From Yoonia maritima (GTDB taxonomy: Bacteria > Pseudomonadota > Alphaproteobacteria > Rhodobacterales > Rhodobacteraceae): a DNA stretch of 64,000 nt. The notes beneath the pieces were generated by a model. It was not told the DNA's origin and ran no database searches. It worked only from the letters and a program-made list of their open reading frames with translations. The stretch lies in the NCBI RefSeq assembly GCF_002933395.1, contig NZ_PKFN01000007.1:124001-188000 (forward strand). Reading direction: 5' to 3'. Below, in pieces: positions 56,788 through 64,000 of the stretch. The stretch's first letter is position 1. Every line of letters starts with the position of its first letter. A program made the translations under genes and the position numbers.

Positions 56788-57636
56788 ATGTCAGCCAGTT
56801 TGGATAAGTTCCGACGCCGCACAAAGGGGTGTGGCGCTGTTTTGGCGCTTGTGGTTCTTGCGGGCTGCGGTGGCGGCTTGGCAGAAGAACCGTTGGATAG
56901 CATGACTGCGCAGCAGATTTTCGAACGCGGTGAAGCGCAGGTTGAACGCGGAAACCCGGATGATGCTGCTTTTACATTTGGAGAGATCGAGCGACTTTAT
57001 CCGTATTCTGAATTTGCTCAACGTGCGCTGATCATGCAGGCGTATTCATATCATCGTGATGGTGACTATGAAAACAGCCGCGCATCTGCGCAGCGATTTT
57101 TAGATTTCTATCCGGCGGAAGATGATGCACCCTATGCCGCCTATCTGTTGGCCCTGTCTTATTATGATCAGATCGATGATGTAGGCCGTGATCAAGGCTT
57201 AACGTTTCAAGCATTGCAGGCCTTGCGGGCCGTGATTGAACGTTACCCTGACAGTGATTACGCACGTAGTTCTATTCTTAAATTCGATCTGGCGTTTGAC
57301 CATCTTGCCGCGAAAGAAATGGAAATTGGCCGCTACTACCTTAAGCGGGGACATTACGCTGCGGCTGCAAACCGATTCCGTACCGTTGTCGAAGATTTTC
57401 AAACTACGGTTCACACCCCCGAAGCCTTGCACCGCCTTGTCGAATCTTATCTGTCGATTGGATTGGTTGACGAAGCGCAAAGCGCTGGTGCGATTTTGGG
57501 ACACAACTATCGTTCGACTGAATGGTATGAATCGAGTTACGCGTTGCTGAACGGGCAGGGGCTTCCGGCTGAGGTGTCCGGCGATAATTGGCTGGCATCA
57601 ATCTATCGGCAGGTGCTGCGCGGTGAATGGCTGTAA
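56788..57636 (+). CDS. bamD: Outer membrane assembly lipoprotein BamD
   Basis: Essential lipoprotein of the BAM complex that inserts beta-barrel proteins. The 282 residues have a lipoprotein signal (VLALVVLAGCGGG) with the acylated cysteine at about residue 27, then TPR repeats (IFERGEAQVERGNPDDAAFTF, RALIMQAYSYHRDGDYENSRA) and the FTF-type region FDLAFDHLAAKEMEIGRYY, well known in BamD. ATG at 56788 is chosen for the short basic N-terminus before the hydrophobic core; an earlier start at 56689 would add 33 unconserved residues. GAGGT upstream. Confidence 0.94.
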   Translation: MSASLDKFRRRTKGCGAVLALVVLAGCGGGLAEEPLDSMTAQQIFERGEAQVERGNPDDAAFTFGEIERLYPYSEFAQRALIMQAYSYHRDGDYENSRASAQRFLDFYPAEDDAPYAAYLLALSYYDQIDDVGRDQGLTFQALQALRAVIERYPDSDYARSSILKFDLAFDHLAAKEMEIGRYYLKRGHYAAAANRFRTVVEDFQTTVHTPEALHRLVESYLSIGLVDEAQSAGAILGHNYRSTEWYESSYALLNGQGLPAEVSGDNWLASIYRQVLRGEWL

Positions 57637-57660
57637 TCATAACATGGATCGGGGGCTAGG

Positions 57661-59310
57661 ATGCTACGCGGTCTAGATATTCGCGACATGCTGATCATTG
57701 ATCGGCTTGAGCTCGCTTTTCAGCCGGGTCTCAATGTTCTTACGGGTGAAACCGGTGCTGGTAAGTCAATTTTACTAGATTCATTGGGCTTTGTGCTTGG
57801 TTGGCGTGGGCGTGCGGAATTGGTTCGTCAAGGTGCAGATCAGGGCGAGGTGACAGCCTGGTTTGATCTGCCAGCAGGGCACCCCGGCTTTGCCGTGCTT
57901 GAAGATGCTGGCATTGCGATCGAGGATGAACTGATTTTACGTCGTGTGAATACGCGTGATGGTCGCAAGACGGCATGGATCAACGATCGTCGCGTGAGTG
58001 GCGAAGTGCTGCGCAATCTGTCTGAAACGCTGGTCGAGCTGCATGGTCAGCATGACGACCGCGGTTTGTTGAACCCGCGCGGGCACCGGCAGATGCTGGA
58101 CACCTATGCCGGGTTACAGGGCAACCTTGATAAGGTACGTGCCGCGTGGCGTCAGTTGGCTGATGCGCGTAAGGCGCTAACTGCTGCTGAGGCGCGGATT
58201 GCCGAAGCCCAAGCCGAAGAAGAGTATTTACGCCATTCAGTCGCTGAGTTGGACGCCTTATCACCAGAAGCTGGGGAAGAGGCGACGCTGGATACGCAGC
58301 GCAGGCTGATGCAAGCGGCCGAAAAGATTCGCACTGATATTGGCAAAGCGGGCGAAGCGTTAGGCATGAATGGTGCCGAGGGGCTGGTCAGTGATGCGTC
58401 ACGCTGGCTTGTTGGTGTTGCTGATAAAGCCGAGGGGCAGCTTGATGATCCGTTAGGCGCGATTGAACGGGTGATGCTTGCCTTGGATGAGGCGCAAAGT
58501 GGTATTGCAAGCTGCCTTGATACGCTGTCGTTTAATACATCAGAGCTAGAAGATATCGAAGAGCGCCTATTTGCGATCCGCGGATTGGCACGAAAACATG
58601 GCGTTCTGGCCGATGATCTACGCGACTTTGCGGATGGGTTACGTGGGCGCTTGGCTGTTCTAGACGACGGTGCGCGGGATCTCAAAACGTTGACAGGTAA
58701 TTTGCAAACGGCGCAGGCGATCTTTGATGCGGCAGCGATCCAGCTAACAGAAAAGCGGACAAAAGCTGCGAAGTCATTGGATAAAGCAATGGCTGCAGAG
58801 CTTGCACCGCTAAAGATGGAGCGCGCGGTCTTTGTGACGAATATCACGCAATCAGACGCGGGCCCTGAAGGTGCTGACGCTGTTGCGTTTACCGTGGCAA
58901 CAAACCCGGGCGCGCCAGCCGGGCCACTGAACAAAATCGCATCTGGCGGCGAACTTAGCCGATTTTTATTGGCGCTAAAGGTATGCCTGACAGAGTCCGA
59001 CGCGGGCTTGACGATGATTTTTGACGAAATTGATCGAGGTGTCGGCGGTGCAACAGCTGATGCCGTTGGTAGGCGTCTGGCCGATCTTGCCGCTGGTGGG
59101 CAGGTTTTGGTTGTGACCCATTCACCGCAAGTCGCAGCATTGGGCGGATATCATTGGCGTGTTGAAAAGCAGCAGAACGAAGATGCGACAACATCGACTG
59201 TTGTACCGTTGGATGACGCGGCTCGGATTGACGAAATTGCGCGGATGATTTCTGGAGACCGTGTGACCGACGCTGCAAGAGAAGCTGCCAAGGCTCTTAT
59301 TTCATCTTAG
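57661..59310 (+). CDS. recN: DNA repair protein RecN
   Basis: SMC-like ATPase acting in double-strand-break repair. The 549 residues have the N-terminal Walker A VLTGETGAGKS at about 26-36, a Q-loop region ETLVELHGQHDDRGLLNP, two long coiled-coil segments (AEEEYLRHSVAELDAL and later LTEKRTKAAKSLDKAMA), the signature SGGELSRFLLALK and Walker B LTMIFDEIDRGVGG. ATG at 57661 follows the bamD stop by 24 bases. No ligA gene is visible downstream within the window. Confidence 0.96.
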   Translation: MLRGLDIRDMLIIDRLELAFQPGLNVLTGETGAGKSILLDSLGFVLGWRGRAELVRQGADQGEVTAWFDLPAGHPGFAVLEDAGIAIEDELILRRVNTRDGRKTAWINDRRVSGEVLRNLSETLVELHGQHDDRGLLNPRGHRQMLDTYAGLQGNLDKVRAAWRQLADARKALTAAEARIAEAQAEEEYLRHSVAELDALSPEAGEEATLDTQRRLMQAAEKIRTDIGKAGEALGMNGAEGLVSDASRWLVGVADKAEGQLDDPLGAIERVMLALDEAQSGIASCLDTLSFNTSELEDIEERLFAIRGLARKHGVLADDLRDFADGLRGRLAVLDDGARDLKTLTGNLQTAQAIFDAAAIQLTEKRTKAAKSLDKAMAAELAPLKMERAVFVTNITQSDAGPEGADAVAFTVATNPGAPAGPLNKIASGGELSRFLLALKVCLTESDAGLTMIFDEIDRGVGGATADAVGRRLADLAAGGQVLVVTHSPQVAALGGYHWRVEKQQNEDATTSTVVPLDDAARIDEIARMISGDRVTDAAREAAKALISS

Positions 59311-59316
59311 GACGAA

Positions 59317-59556
59317 TTAGGGGCGGGGTATACCATCGCAGCGCGACAACACGTATACACCACCCCTAGAACTGTAGTACCCGACCCACTCATAACGCGC
59401 GTATCTCGGCCACTCACCTCCTCGACACGCCTTGTACAATCTGTCCTGAGAAAGGTCCGCAAACGACCCTTTCTTTAACGTTGAAATCACTTGGCTAAAC
59501 ACCGCGTCGACTTCAAGAATACTCGCCACAACACGAGAGCAAAATACCCCCTTCAT
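59317..59556 (-). CDS. Hypothetical protein, possible small gene
   Basis: A 79-residue open frame on the minus strand starting with ATG at 59556 (a TTG at 59559 is an alternative). It shows no known domain, with the segments ILEVDAVFSQVISTLKKGSF and YKACRGGEWPRYARYEWVG. The Shine-Dalgarno is weak (GGTAG), and there is no terminator. It is convergent with recN (6-base gap). The region is AT-rich compared with its neighbours, and the frame may be spurious. Confidence 0.3.
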   Translation of the reverse strand: MKGVFCSRVVASILEVDAVFSQVISTLKKGSFADLSQDRLYKACRGGEWPRYARYEWVGYYSSRGGVYVLSRCDGIPRP

Positions 59557-60088
59557 CAAACTACCAGAGCGCGAAGTCGTTGATCAACCTGTCCCAAAGT
59601 ATGTCATAATTGCTGACCTATGTGGATTTGCCCGGTGCTGCAATCATATGTTGAGTTTATGCGTCTTTGTTTTCAGCAGTTTATCGGCGCCAAAGCGGAC
59701 TTCTATAGCGAATTTTTGTAAAATTCTGCTAAATATGAGGTTTTTATGCTGTTTGCTGAAATGGTTAGCGGTTTATGAAATATGAGACTTGTGTGGTGGT
59801 GCAACTTTGGGGGGATTTCCGAAAGTTAACGTATTTTTGACAGGGTTACTGTTCCCAGAAGGGACGTTACGTAAACCGTCGTGTGTCCGCACGAATGACG
59901 GGAAAACGCTCGCGAATCTATGGGCGAAGTGTTGGCGATTCGTTCAACTTTAGCGAATCATTTCCGCGTTGTGCAAATCACACGTGATCACGTCGTCTTA
60001 TGTTCGCCCCTTGGACAGCTGCAGTGGATCGCATACACAAATTTTAAGCGCGTGTTGCGCATAGTATTGATGTAGGGCGCTGACCGGC
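59557..60088. other. AT-rich intergenic region before the ClC channel gene
   Basis: No convincing gene was found. It contains an inverted repeat GAATTTT-TGT-AAAATTC (59710-59726), three GCGAATC-type copies (59912-59918, 59936-59942 inverted, 59953-59959), a perfect palindrome ACGTGATCACGT (59982-59993) and a candidate promoter at 60011-60039. Confidence 0.6.
59982..60039 (+). promoter_or_regulatory. Palindrome and candidate promoter of the ClC channel gene
   Basis: ACGTGATCACGT (59982-59993) is a perfect 12-bp palindrome. TTGGAC (60011-60016) and TACACA (60034-60039) are spaced by 17 bases and lie 50 bases before the ATG at 60089. The palindrome sits just upstream of the -35, as expected for an activator or repressor site. 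Confidence 0.35.
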
Positions 60089-61777
60089 ATGGGCGAGCCG
60101 ATTAAAATTTTACTGCGGCAAGGTGTCAGTGATGCGAAATCGGCCTGCTATGATGCTGCGCGTGTGGTCAAAACACGTGGCCCAACACAGATACAGTTCT
60201 GGTTCATTGCACTCATTATTGGCATCGGCGCAGGGTTGGCCGCGCTGTTTTTTAGGCTTGGGATCGAATATATTCAGTCGACGCTTTACGGTACGGACGA
60301 TATCACCCGGCTTCATAGTTTTATCGCGGGCTTAAAGTGGTACCAGATTGTTGCAATCCCGGTTGCAGGTGGACTGGCCGTCGGTATCATTCTCGATAGG
60401 TTTACCGATGACGGGCGCGTCCGGTCTGTTGGTGACGTTATCGAAGGGGCGGCATTGTCTGAAGGCCGCGTAGAAGTACGGCGGGGCCTTGCTTCGGCTA
60501 TCGCGTCGTTGTTGACCCTTTCATCTGGTGGGTCAACGGGCCGTGAAGGGCCGGTCGTTCACCTTGCCGCTGTACTTTCGACCATTGTCTGCCGATGGTT
60601 AAATGCGAACGGGATAACAGGTCGGGATTTGCTTGGGTGTGCCGTTGCTGCTGCTGTTTCAGCAAGTTTTAACGCGCCGATTGCTGGTGCGTTATTCGCT
60701 CTCGAGGTCGTGTTGCGCCACTTTGCAGTTCATGCATTTGCGCCGATTGTTATCGCGTCAGTCGCTGGCACAGTCATTAACCGACTGGCCTTTGGGGATG
60801 TCACTGAATTTGTTCTACCGGTGCAGAATGCGTTGGCGTTTTACGTCGAGCTGCCAGCATTTCTTATCCTTGGCCTCGTGTGCGGCCTCGTGGCCGTCAT
60901 CTTGATGAAGGCTATCTTTTGGGCCGATGATTTCGGCACCTATGTTCAGCGCGAAACTGGTCTGCCGCGGTTTTTGCGGCCAGCGATTGCGGGAGGCTTG
61001 CTGGGGTGTATTGCAATCTGGTGGCCGCATATCATTGGGGTCGGGTATGAAACGACTTCGGCTGCGCTTCAAGGCAACCTTGTTTTACACGAAGCTATTA
61101 CGTTTGGAATCTTAAAGGTGATGGCCGTTGCGATCACTATGGGTGGGCGTATGGGGGGCGGTGTGTTTTCTCCGTCCTTGATGGTGGGTGCACTGACAGG
61201 TTTGGCATTTGGTCTGATTGCAACAGCGATTTTCCCCACCGTATCAGGTGAAGGAACATTGTATGCGCTGGCCGGTATGGGCGCGGTCGCGGCTGCTGTG
61301 TTGGGGGCTCCGATTTCGACCACCTTGATCGTGTTTGAATTGACAGGCGATTGGCAGACCGGATTAGCGGTCATGGTTGCGGTGTCACTTTCGACGGCAC
61401 TGTCATCACGTTTGGTCGATCGGTCGTTTTTTCTTACGCAACTTGAACGGCGTAACGTGCATTTGGCGGCGGGCCCTCAGGCCTACCTACTCGCAACTTT
61501 CAAGGTCGCGAGCGTGATGCGGCCTGCGGACACACCGCGGGCGGCACCAGAAGACGCCTGTTGGGATTTGATCCGTGACGGTGTGTATGTCGATGGGAAT
61601 GCAACGCTGGAACAGGCCATGCCTTTGTTTGACCAAGCCAGTCACACGTTTATTCCGGTGGTCACGTTGGGGGGCGAAGACAGCCCACCGCAATTATGGG
61701 GCGCGCTGTTTCAGGTGGATGCGTTGAAGGCAATGAACCGGGCGTTGTCAGAGACAGCCGCCGAGGAACACTCTTAA
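60089..61777 (+). CDS. ClC-family chloride channel/antiporter
   Basis: A 562-residue membrane protein of the ClC family, moving chloride across the inner membrane. Family motifs: SSGGSTGREGPVVHLAAVL (GREGP), SFNAPIAGALFALEVVLRHF, and MGGGVFSPSLMVGALTGLAF (GxFxP). The N-terminal GSGIP motif is not clear; the early segment reads SSGGSTGREGP. A gating glutamate is at GREGP. The C-terminal ~90 residues (VASVMRPADTPRAAPEDACW) may be half of a CBS pair. Its stop overlaps the DUF427 stop on the opposite strand by four bases. Confidence 0.93.
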   Translation: MGEPIKILLRQGVSDAKSACYDAARVVKTRGPTQIQFWFIALIIGIGAGLAALFFRLGIEYIQSTLYGTDDITRLHSFIAGLKWYQIVAIPVAGGLAVGIILDRFTDDGRVRSVGDVIEGAALSEGRVEVRRGLASAIASLLTLSSGGSTGREGPVVHLAAVLSTIVCRWLNANGITGRDLLGCAVAAAVSASFNAPIAGALFALEVVLRHFAVHAFAPIVIASVAGTVINRLAFGDVTEFVLPVQNALAFYVELPAFLILGLVCGLVAVILMKAIFWADDFGTYVQRETGLPRFLRPAIAGGLLGCIAIWWPHIIGVGYETTSAALQGNLVLHEAITFGILKVMAVAITMGGRMGGGVFSPSLMVGALTGLAFGLIATAIFPTVSGEGTLYALAGMGAVAAAVLGAPISTTLIVFELTGDWQTGLAVMVAVSLSTALSSRLVDRSFFLTQLERRNVHLAAGPQAYLLATFKVASVMRPADTPRAAPEDACWDLIRDGVYVDGNATLEQAMPLFDQASHTFIPVVTLGGEDSPPQLWGALFQVDALKAMNRALSETAAEEHS

Positions 61778-62115
61778 ACCTGTTCGACGGCGACCTTATT
61801 TGTGTGAAATGCAAGGTGATCTTTAATCTCGGCAACATCCGCGTTGGGGTCGGTATAGGACCATACTGCGTCTGCAATCGGGCCGCTTTTTGCAACGATT
61901 GAAAAATAGCTTGCTTCGCCTTTGAATGGGCACGACGATTTCGTCTCGGACGGTTCAAGAAAGGCCATCGCAATATCGCTGCGCGGGAAATAGATTACCG
62001 CAGGATAGTCACCTTCTGTCAGTTCAAGTGCGTTCTGGCTTTCGCCAAGGACAGCGCCACCTGCACGTACAACCCAAGTTCCAGTTGCCGGACGAATTTT
62101 GATGTGATCAGCCAT
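61774..62115 (-). CDS. DUF427 protein
   Basis: A 113-residue soluble protein of the DUF427 family. Diagnostic segments are WVVRAGGAVLGESQNAL, YPAVIYFPRSDIAMAFL, SSCPFKGEASYFSIVA and AVWSYTDPNADVAEIKDH. Proteins of this family are small beta-rich proteins of unknown function. ATG at 62115; it is convergent with the channel gene (four-base overlap) and lies 78 bases downstream of the peptidase gene on the same strand. Confidence 0.9.
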   Translation of the reverse strand: MADHIKIRPATGTWVVRAGGAVLGESQNALELTEGDYPAVIYFPRSDIAMAFLEPSETKSSCPFKGEASYFSIVAKSGPIADAVWSYTDPNADVAEIKDHLAFHTNKVAVEQV

Positions 62116-62193
62116 GAGCGAATTCCTTTTGGTGAAGGCCGCAACAATTGTTACCGCCGTAGCGTGTTATGGGCGCAGTATGACAGTTTCATG

Positions 62194-63978
62194 TCAAAGC
62201 GGAGCGCAGGCCTTAGACAGCCAAGCGCGCGTCGCATCATCAAGACGCGGCGCAAGAAGCGTGACTGTATCCGCATGGTAGCGATCAATCCAGTCCCGTT
62301 CTGCCGTTGTCAGCAAGTCAGTATCAATCAGGTGTCGATCTAGGGGGACAAAGGTCAAGGTGTCAAAGGACAACATGTCTCGCTTGTCAGCGCCTGACAA
62401 TTCTGGGGCAGGGACCACGGTGATCAGGTTTTCAATCCGAATGCCAAATTCCCCCTCGCGGTAGTAACCGGGCTCGTTTGACAGGATCATACCGGGCTCG
62501 AGCGCAATGTCTGACCGGCGCGAGATACCTTGCGGTCCTTCGTGGACGCTCAGGTAGCTGCCAACCCCATGGCCTGTACCGTGATCATAGTCCTGCCCCG
62601 CCAACCACAGGTTTGCACGTGCCAGAGAATCCAAATGCTGCCCTGCGACGCCTTTGGGGAACCGAATGCGGCTGATCGCGATCATGCCCTGCAGCACACG
62701 CGTGTAGCAAATCCGATGTTCAGCTGTTGATGTGCCGACGATGATGGTGCGCGTGATGTCTGTTGTGCCATCCACGTATTGGCCACCACTATCAACTAAA
62801 AGAAGCTCGCCTGTGTGGACTGTGCGGTTGGTCTTTTCGTTGACCCGGTAATGCACAATCGCGCCATTCGGGCCTGCGCCACTGATGGTTTCAAAGCTGA
62901 TGTCACGCAGGGCATTTGTCTGAACGCGAAATGCCTCGAGCGCTTTGACCACATCGATTTCGGTTAGCTGACCTTTTGGTGCTTCGTCGTCTAACCATGC
63001 CAAGAATTTGACCATCGCAACAGCATCGCGGGCATGCGCAGCTTTTGCGCCCGAAATTTCTGTCGGGTTCTTAACTGCTTTTGGCAATAAACACGGATCT
63101 GGCCGTTTCACGGTTTCGATCTTTGCGTTTTCCAATGTGCTTTCAACGATGTTTGGGCAAGATCCAGCATCAATTTGTACAGATCCAGGTAGCCGTGCGA
63201 CATTTTCCAAGAAATGTGCGATATCGTGCACGGTTACATCATGGCCAAGGTGTTCGGAAACGCCGTCCGCCTTGCCGGTGCCTGCGAACAGATCAACCTG
63301 CCCAGTGGCATGAAGAATAGCAAAGGCCTGAGGGACAGGATTTCGTTCAACATCTGTCCCCCGTATGTTCAAAAGCCAAGCGATACTATCTGGGAGTGTG
63401 ATAATAGCAGACTGCGCGGATAGGTTTTTAGCAATGCGCGCGCGTTTTATGGTGTGTGTTTCACCTGCGTGCTCAATTGCATGGGGGGTGAAAGGCGCAG
63501 CTGGTGCCGTTGGTTGATCGTCCCATATTGTATCAATTAAATTGTCGACGGGGCGAAGTACATAGTCTTGCAAGTCTTTAGTTAGATTGTTGATTTCCTG
63601 CGCGGTATGAAGCCACGGGTCAAATCCGATCGTTGCGCTAGGTGGCAAGTGTTTCGCTATCCAATCAGCGAGCAGGGTTTCAGGCCAGTCCACCGGCGTG
63701 AACACGCTGTCCACTTCAGTGCGAACTTGCACGCGGTATCGTCCATCAACGAACACACCGGCGATGTCAGGCAGTACCGCGCAAAATCCTGCGGACCCCG
63801 AAAACCCTGTCAGCCAAGCCAATCGTGCATCGCGAGGTGCCACATATTCACCTTGGTGCGCATCGGCACGTGGGACGAGAAAAGCATCGAGCCCTTGTGC
63901 TTTCATTTGCGCGCGTAGCTCTGCAAGTCGGGGTGGGCCTTGTTCCGGGTTCGTTTGCGCCGCAAAATTTTGAAACAT
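62194..63978 (-). CDS. pepP: Xaa-Pro aminopeptidase (M24B, large form)
   Basis: Metallopeptidase that removes an N-terminal residue before proline. At 594 residues it matches the long cytosolic form with three parts: an N-terminal creatinase-like domain (LRAQMKAQGLDAFLVPRADAHQ), a second similar domain and the C-terminal pita-bread domain. The five metal ligands are in LLLVDSGGQYVDGTTDITRT (two Asp), GTGHGVGSYLSVHEGP (His), SNEPGYYREGEFGIRIEN (two Glu). ATG at 63978. It is close to the window end, so its upstream control is mostly outside. Confidence 0.94.
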   Translation of the reverse strand: MFQNFAAQTNPEQGPPRLAELRAQMKAQGLDAFLVPRADAHQGEYVAPRDARLAWLTGFSGSAGFCAVLPDIAGVFVDGRYRVQVRTEVDSVFTPVDWPETLLADWIAKHLPPSATIGFDPWLHTAQEINNLTKDLQDYVLRPVDNLIDTIWDDQPTAPAAPFTPHAIEHAGETHTIKRARIAKNLSAQSAIITLPDSIAWLLNIRGTDVERNPVPQAFAILHATGQVDLFAGTGKADGVSEHLGHDVTVHDIAHFLENVARLPGSVQIDAGSCPNIVESTLENAKIETVKRPDPCLLPKAVKNPTEISGAKAAHARDAVAMVKFLAWLDDEAPKGQLTEIDVVKALEAFRVQTNALRDISFETISGAGPNGAIVHYRVNEKTNRTVHTGELLLVDSGGQYVDGTTDITRTIIVGTSTAEHRICYTRVLQGMIAISRIRFPKGVAGQHLDSLARANLWLAGQDYDHGTGHGVGSYLSVHEGPQGISRRSDIALEPGMILSNEPGYYREGEFGIRIENLITVVPAPELSGADKRDMLSFDTLTFVPLDRHLIDTDLLTTAERDWIDRYHADTVTLLAPRLDDATRAWLSKACAPL

Positions 63979-64000
63979 ATCAATGCCCTAAAAGTAAGGT

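Noticed and set aside
58152..58934. Long minus-strand frame opposite recN
   Set aside because: Ser/Ala-rich low-complexity translation typical of the antisense of a GC-rich coiled-coil gene; recN motifs on the plus strand are complete.

Overview
The window looks like a piece of chromosome from a Roseobacter-group alphaproteobacterium (Rhodobacterales). This rests on gene content and order: a dcw cluster running murD, ftsW, murG, murC, DUF2484, murB, ftsQ, ftsA, ftsZ, lpxC, bamD, recN; a secG-pyrG-rlmJ block beside purA-DUF2842; hflK-hflC-degP; and a SmoEFGK-type polyol operon. No phage, insertion sequence, CRISPR array or rRNA operon was seen. One tRNA gene (Leu, anticodon GAG) is present.

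Layout. 1-1463: minus-strand polar amino-acid ABC transporter (ATPase, then a binding protein cut by the window edge). 1672-5622: minus-strand housekeeping block (TerB-like, RlmJ, CTP synthase, SecG, DUF6524-like). 5762-7284: purA and DUF2842. 7497-12808: a very acidic conserved protein, thiamine diphosphokinase, an EamA exporter, L-serine dehydratase and a GST. 12966-19039: rpiA, glutathione reductase, hflK, hflC and a DegP protease. 19096-22624: GFA-family protein, fused TRAP-TAXI permease and its binding protein. 22912-27690: ferredoxin, FG-GAP protein, cobS/cobT and a Kef-type antiporter. 27782-34072: an 841-residue GspL/PilM-like protein, MetY, a VOC protein, an alpha/beta hydrolase and a GT-A-like protein. 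34450-41594: a polyol (sorbitol/mannitol) uptake and oxidation operon with its own AraC regulator. 41646-42527: lipB and tRNA-Leu. 42648-59310: the cell-wall and division cluster, interrupted by a minus-strand immunity-like gene and a flavoprotein. 60089-63978: ClC channel, DUF427 protein and a large Xaa-Pro aminopeptidase.

How the genes work together. The polyol operon is self-contained: binding protein, two permeases, ATPase, two dehydrogenases and a regulator, nearly all overlapping or within 4 bases, with an attenuator hairpin after the binding-protein gene. The dcw genes supply peptidoglycan precursors (MurD, MurG, MurC, MurB), the septal synthase (FtsW), the divisome (FtsQ, FtsA, FtsZ) and envelope biogenesis (LpxC, BamD).

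Main points of interest. A short in-frame remnant that looks like D-alanine-D-alanine ligase sits where ddl belongs, between murB and ftsQ. An orphan Imm11-like immunity gene lies inside the dcw cluster. A perfect 24-bp palindrome lies upstream of ftsW. GntR/FCD-type operator repeats lie upstream of the TAXI transporter, and AraC-type direct repeats upstream of the polyol operon. One protein joins a GspL/PilM-like N-terminus to a PilP/GspC-like C-terminus. All family assignments come from reading motifs and gene context; no database search was run.
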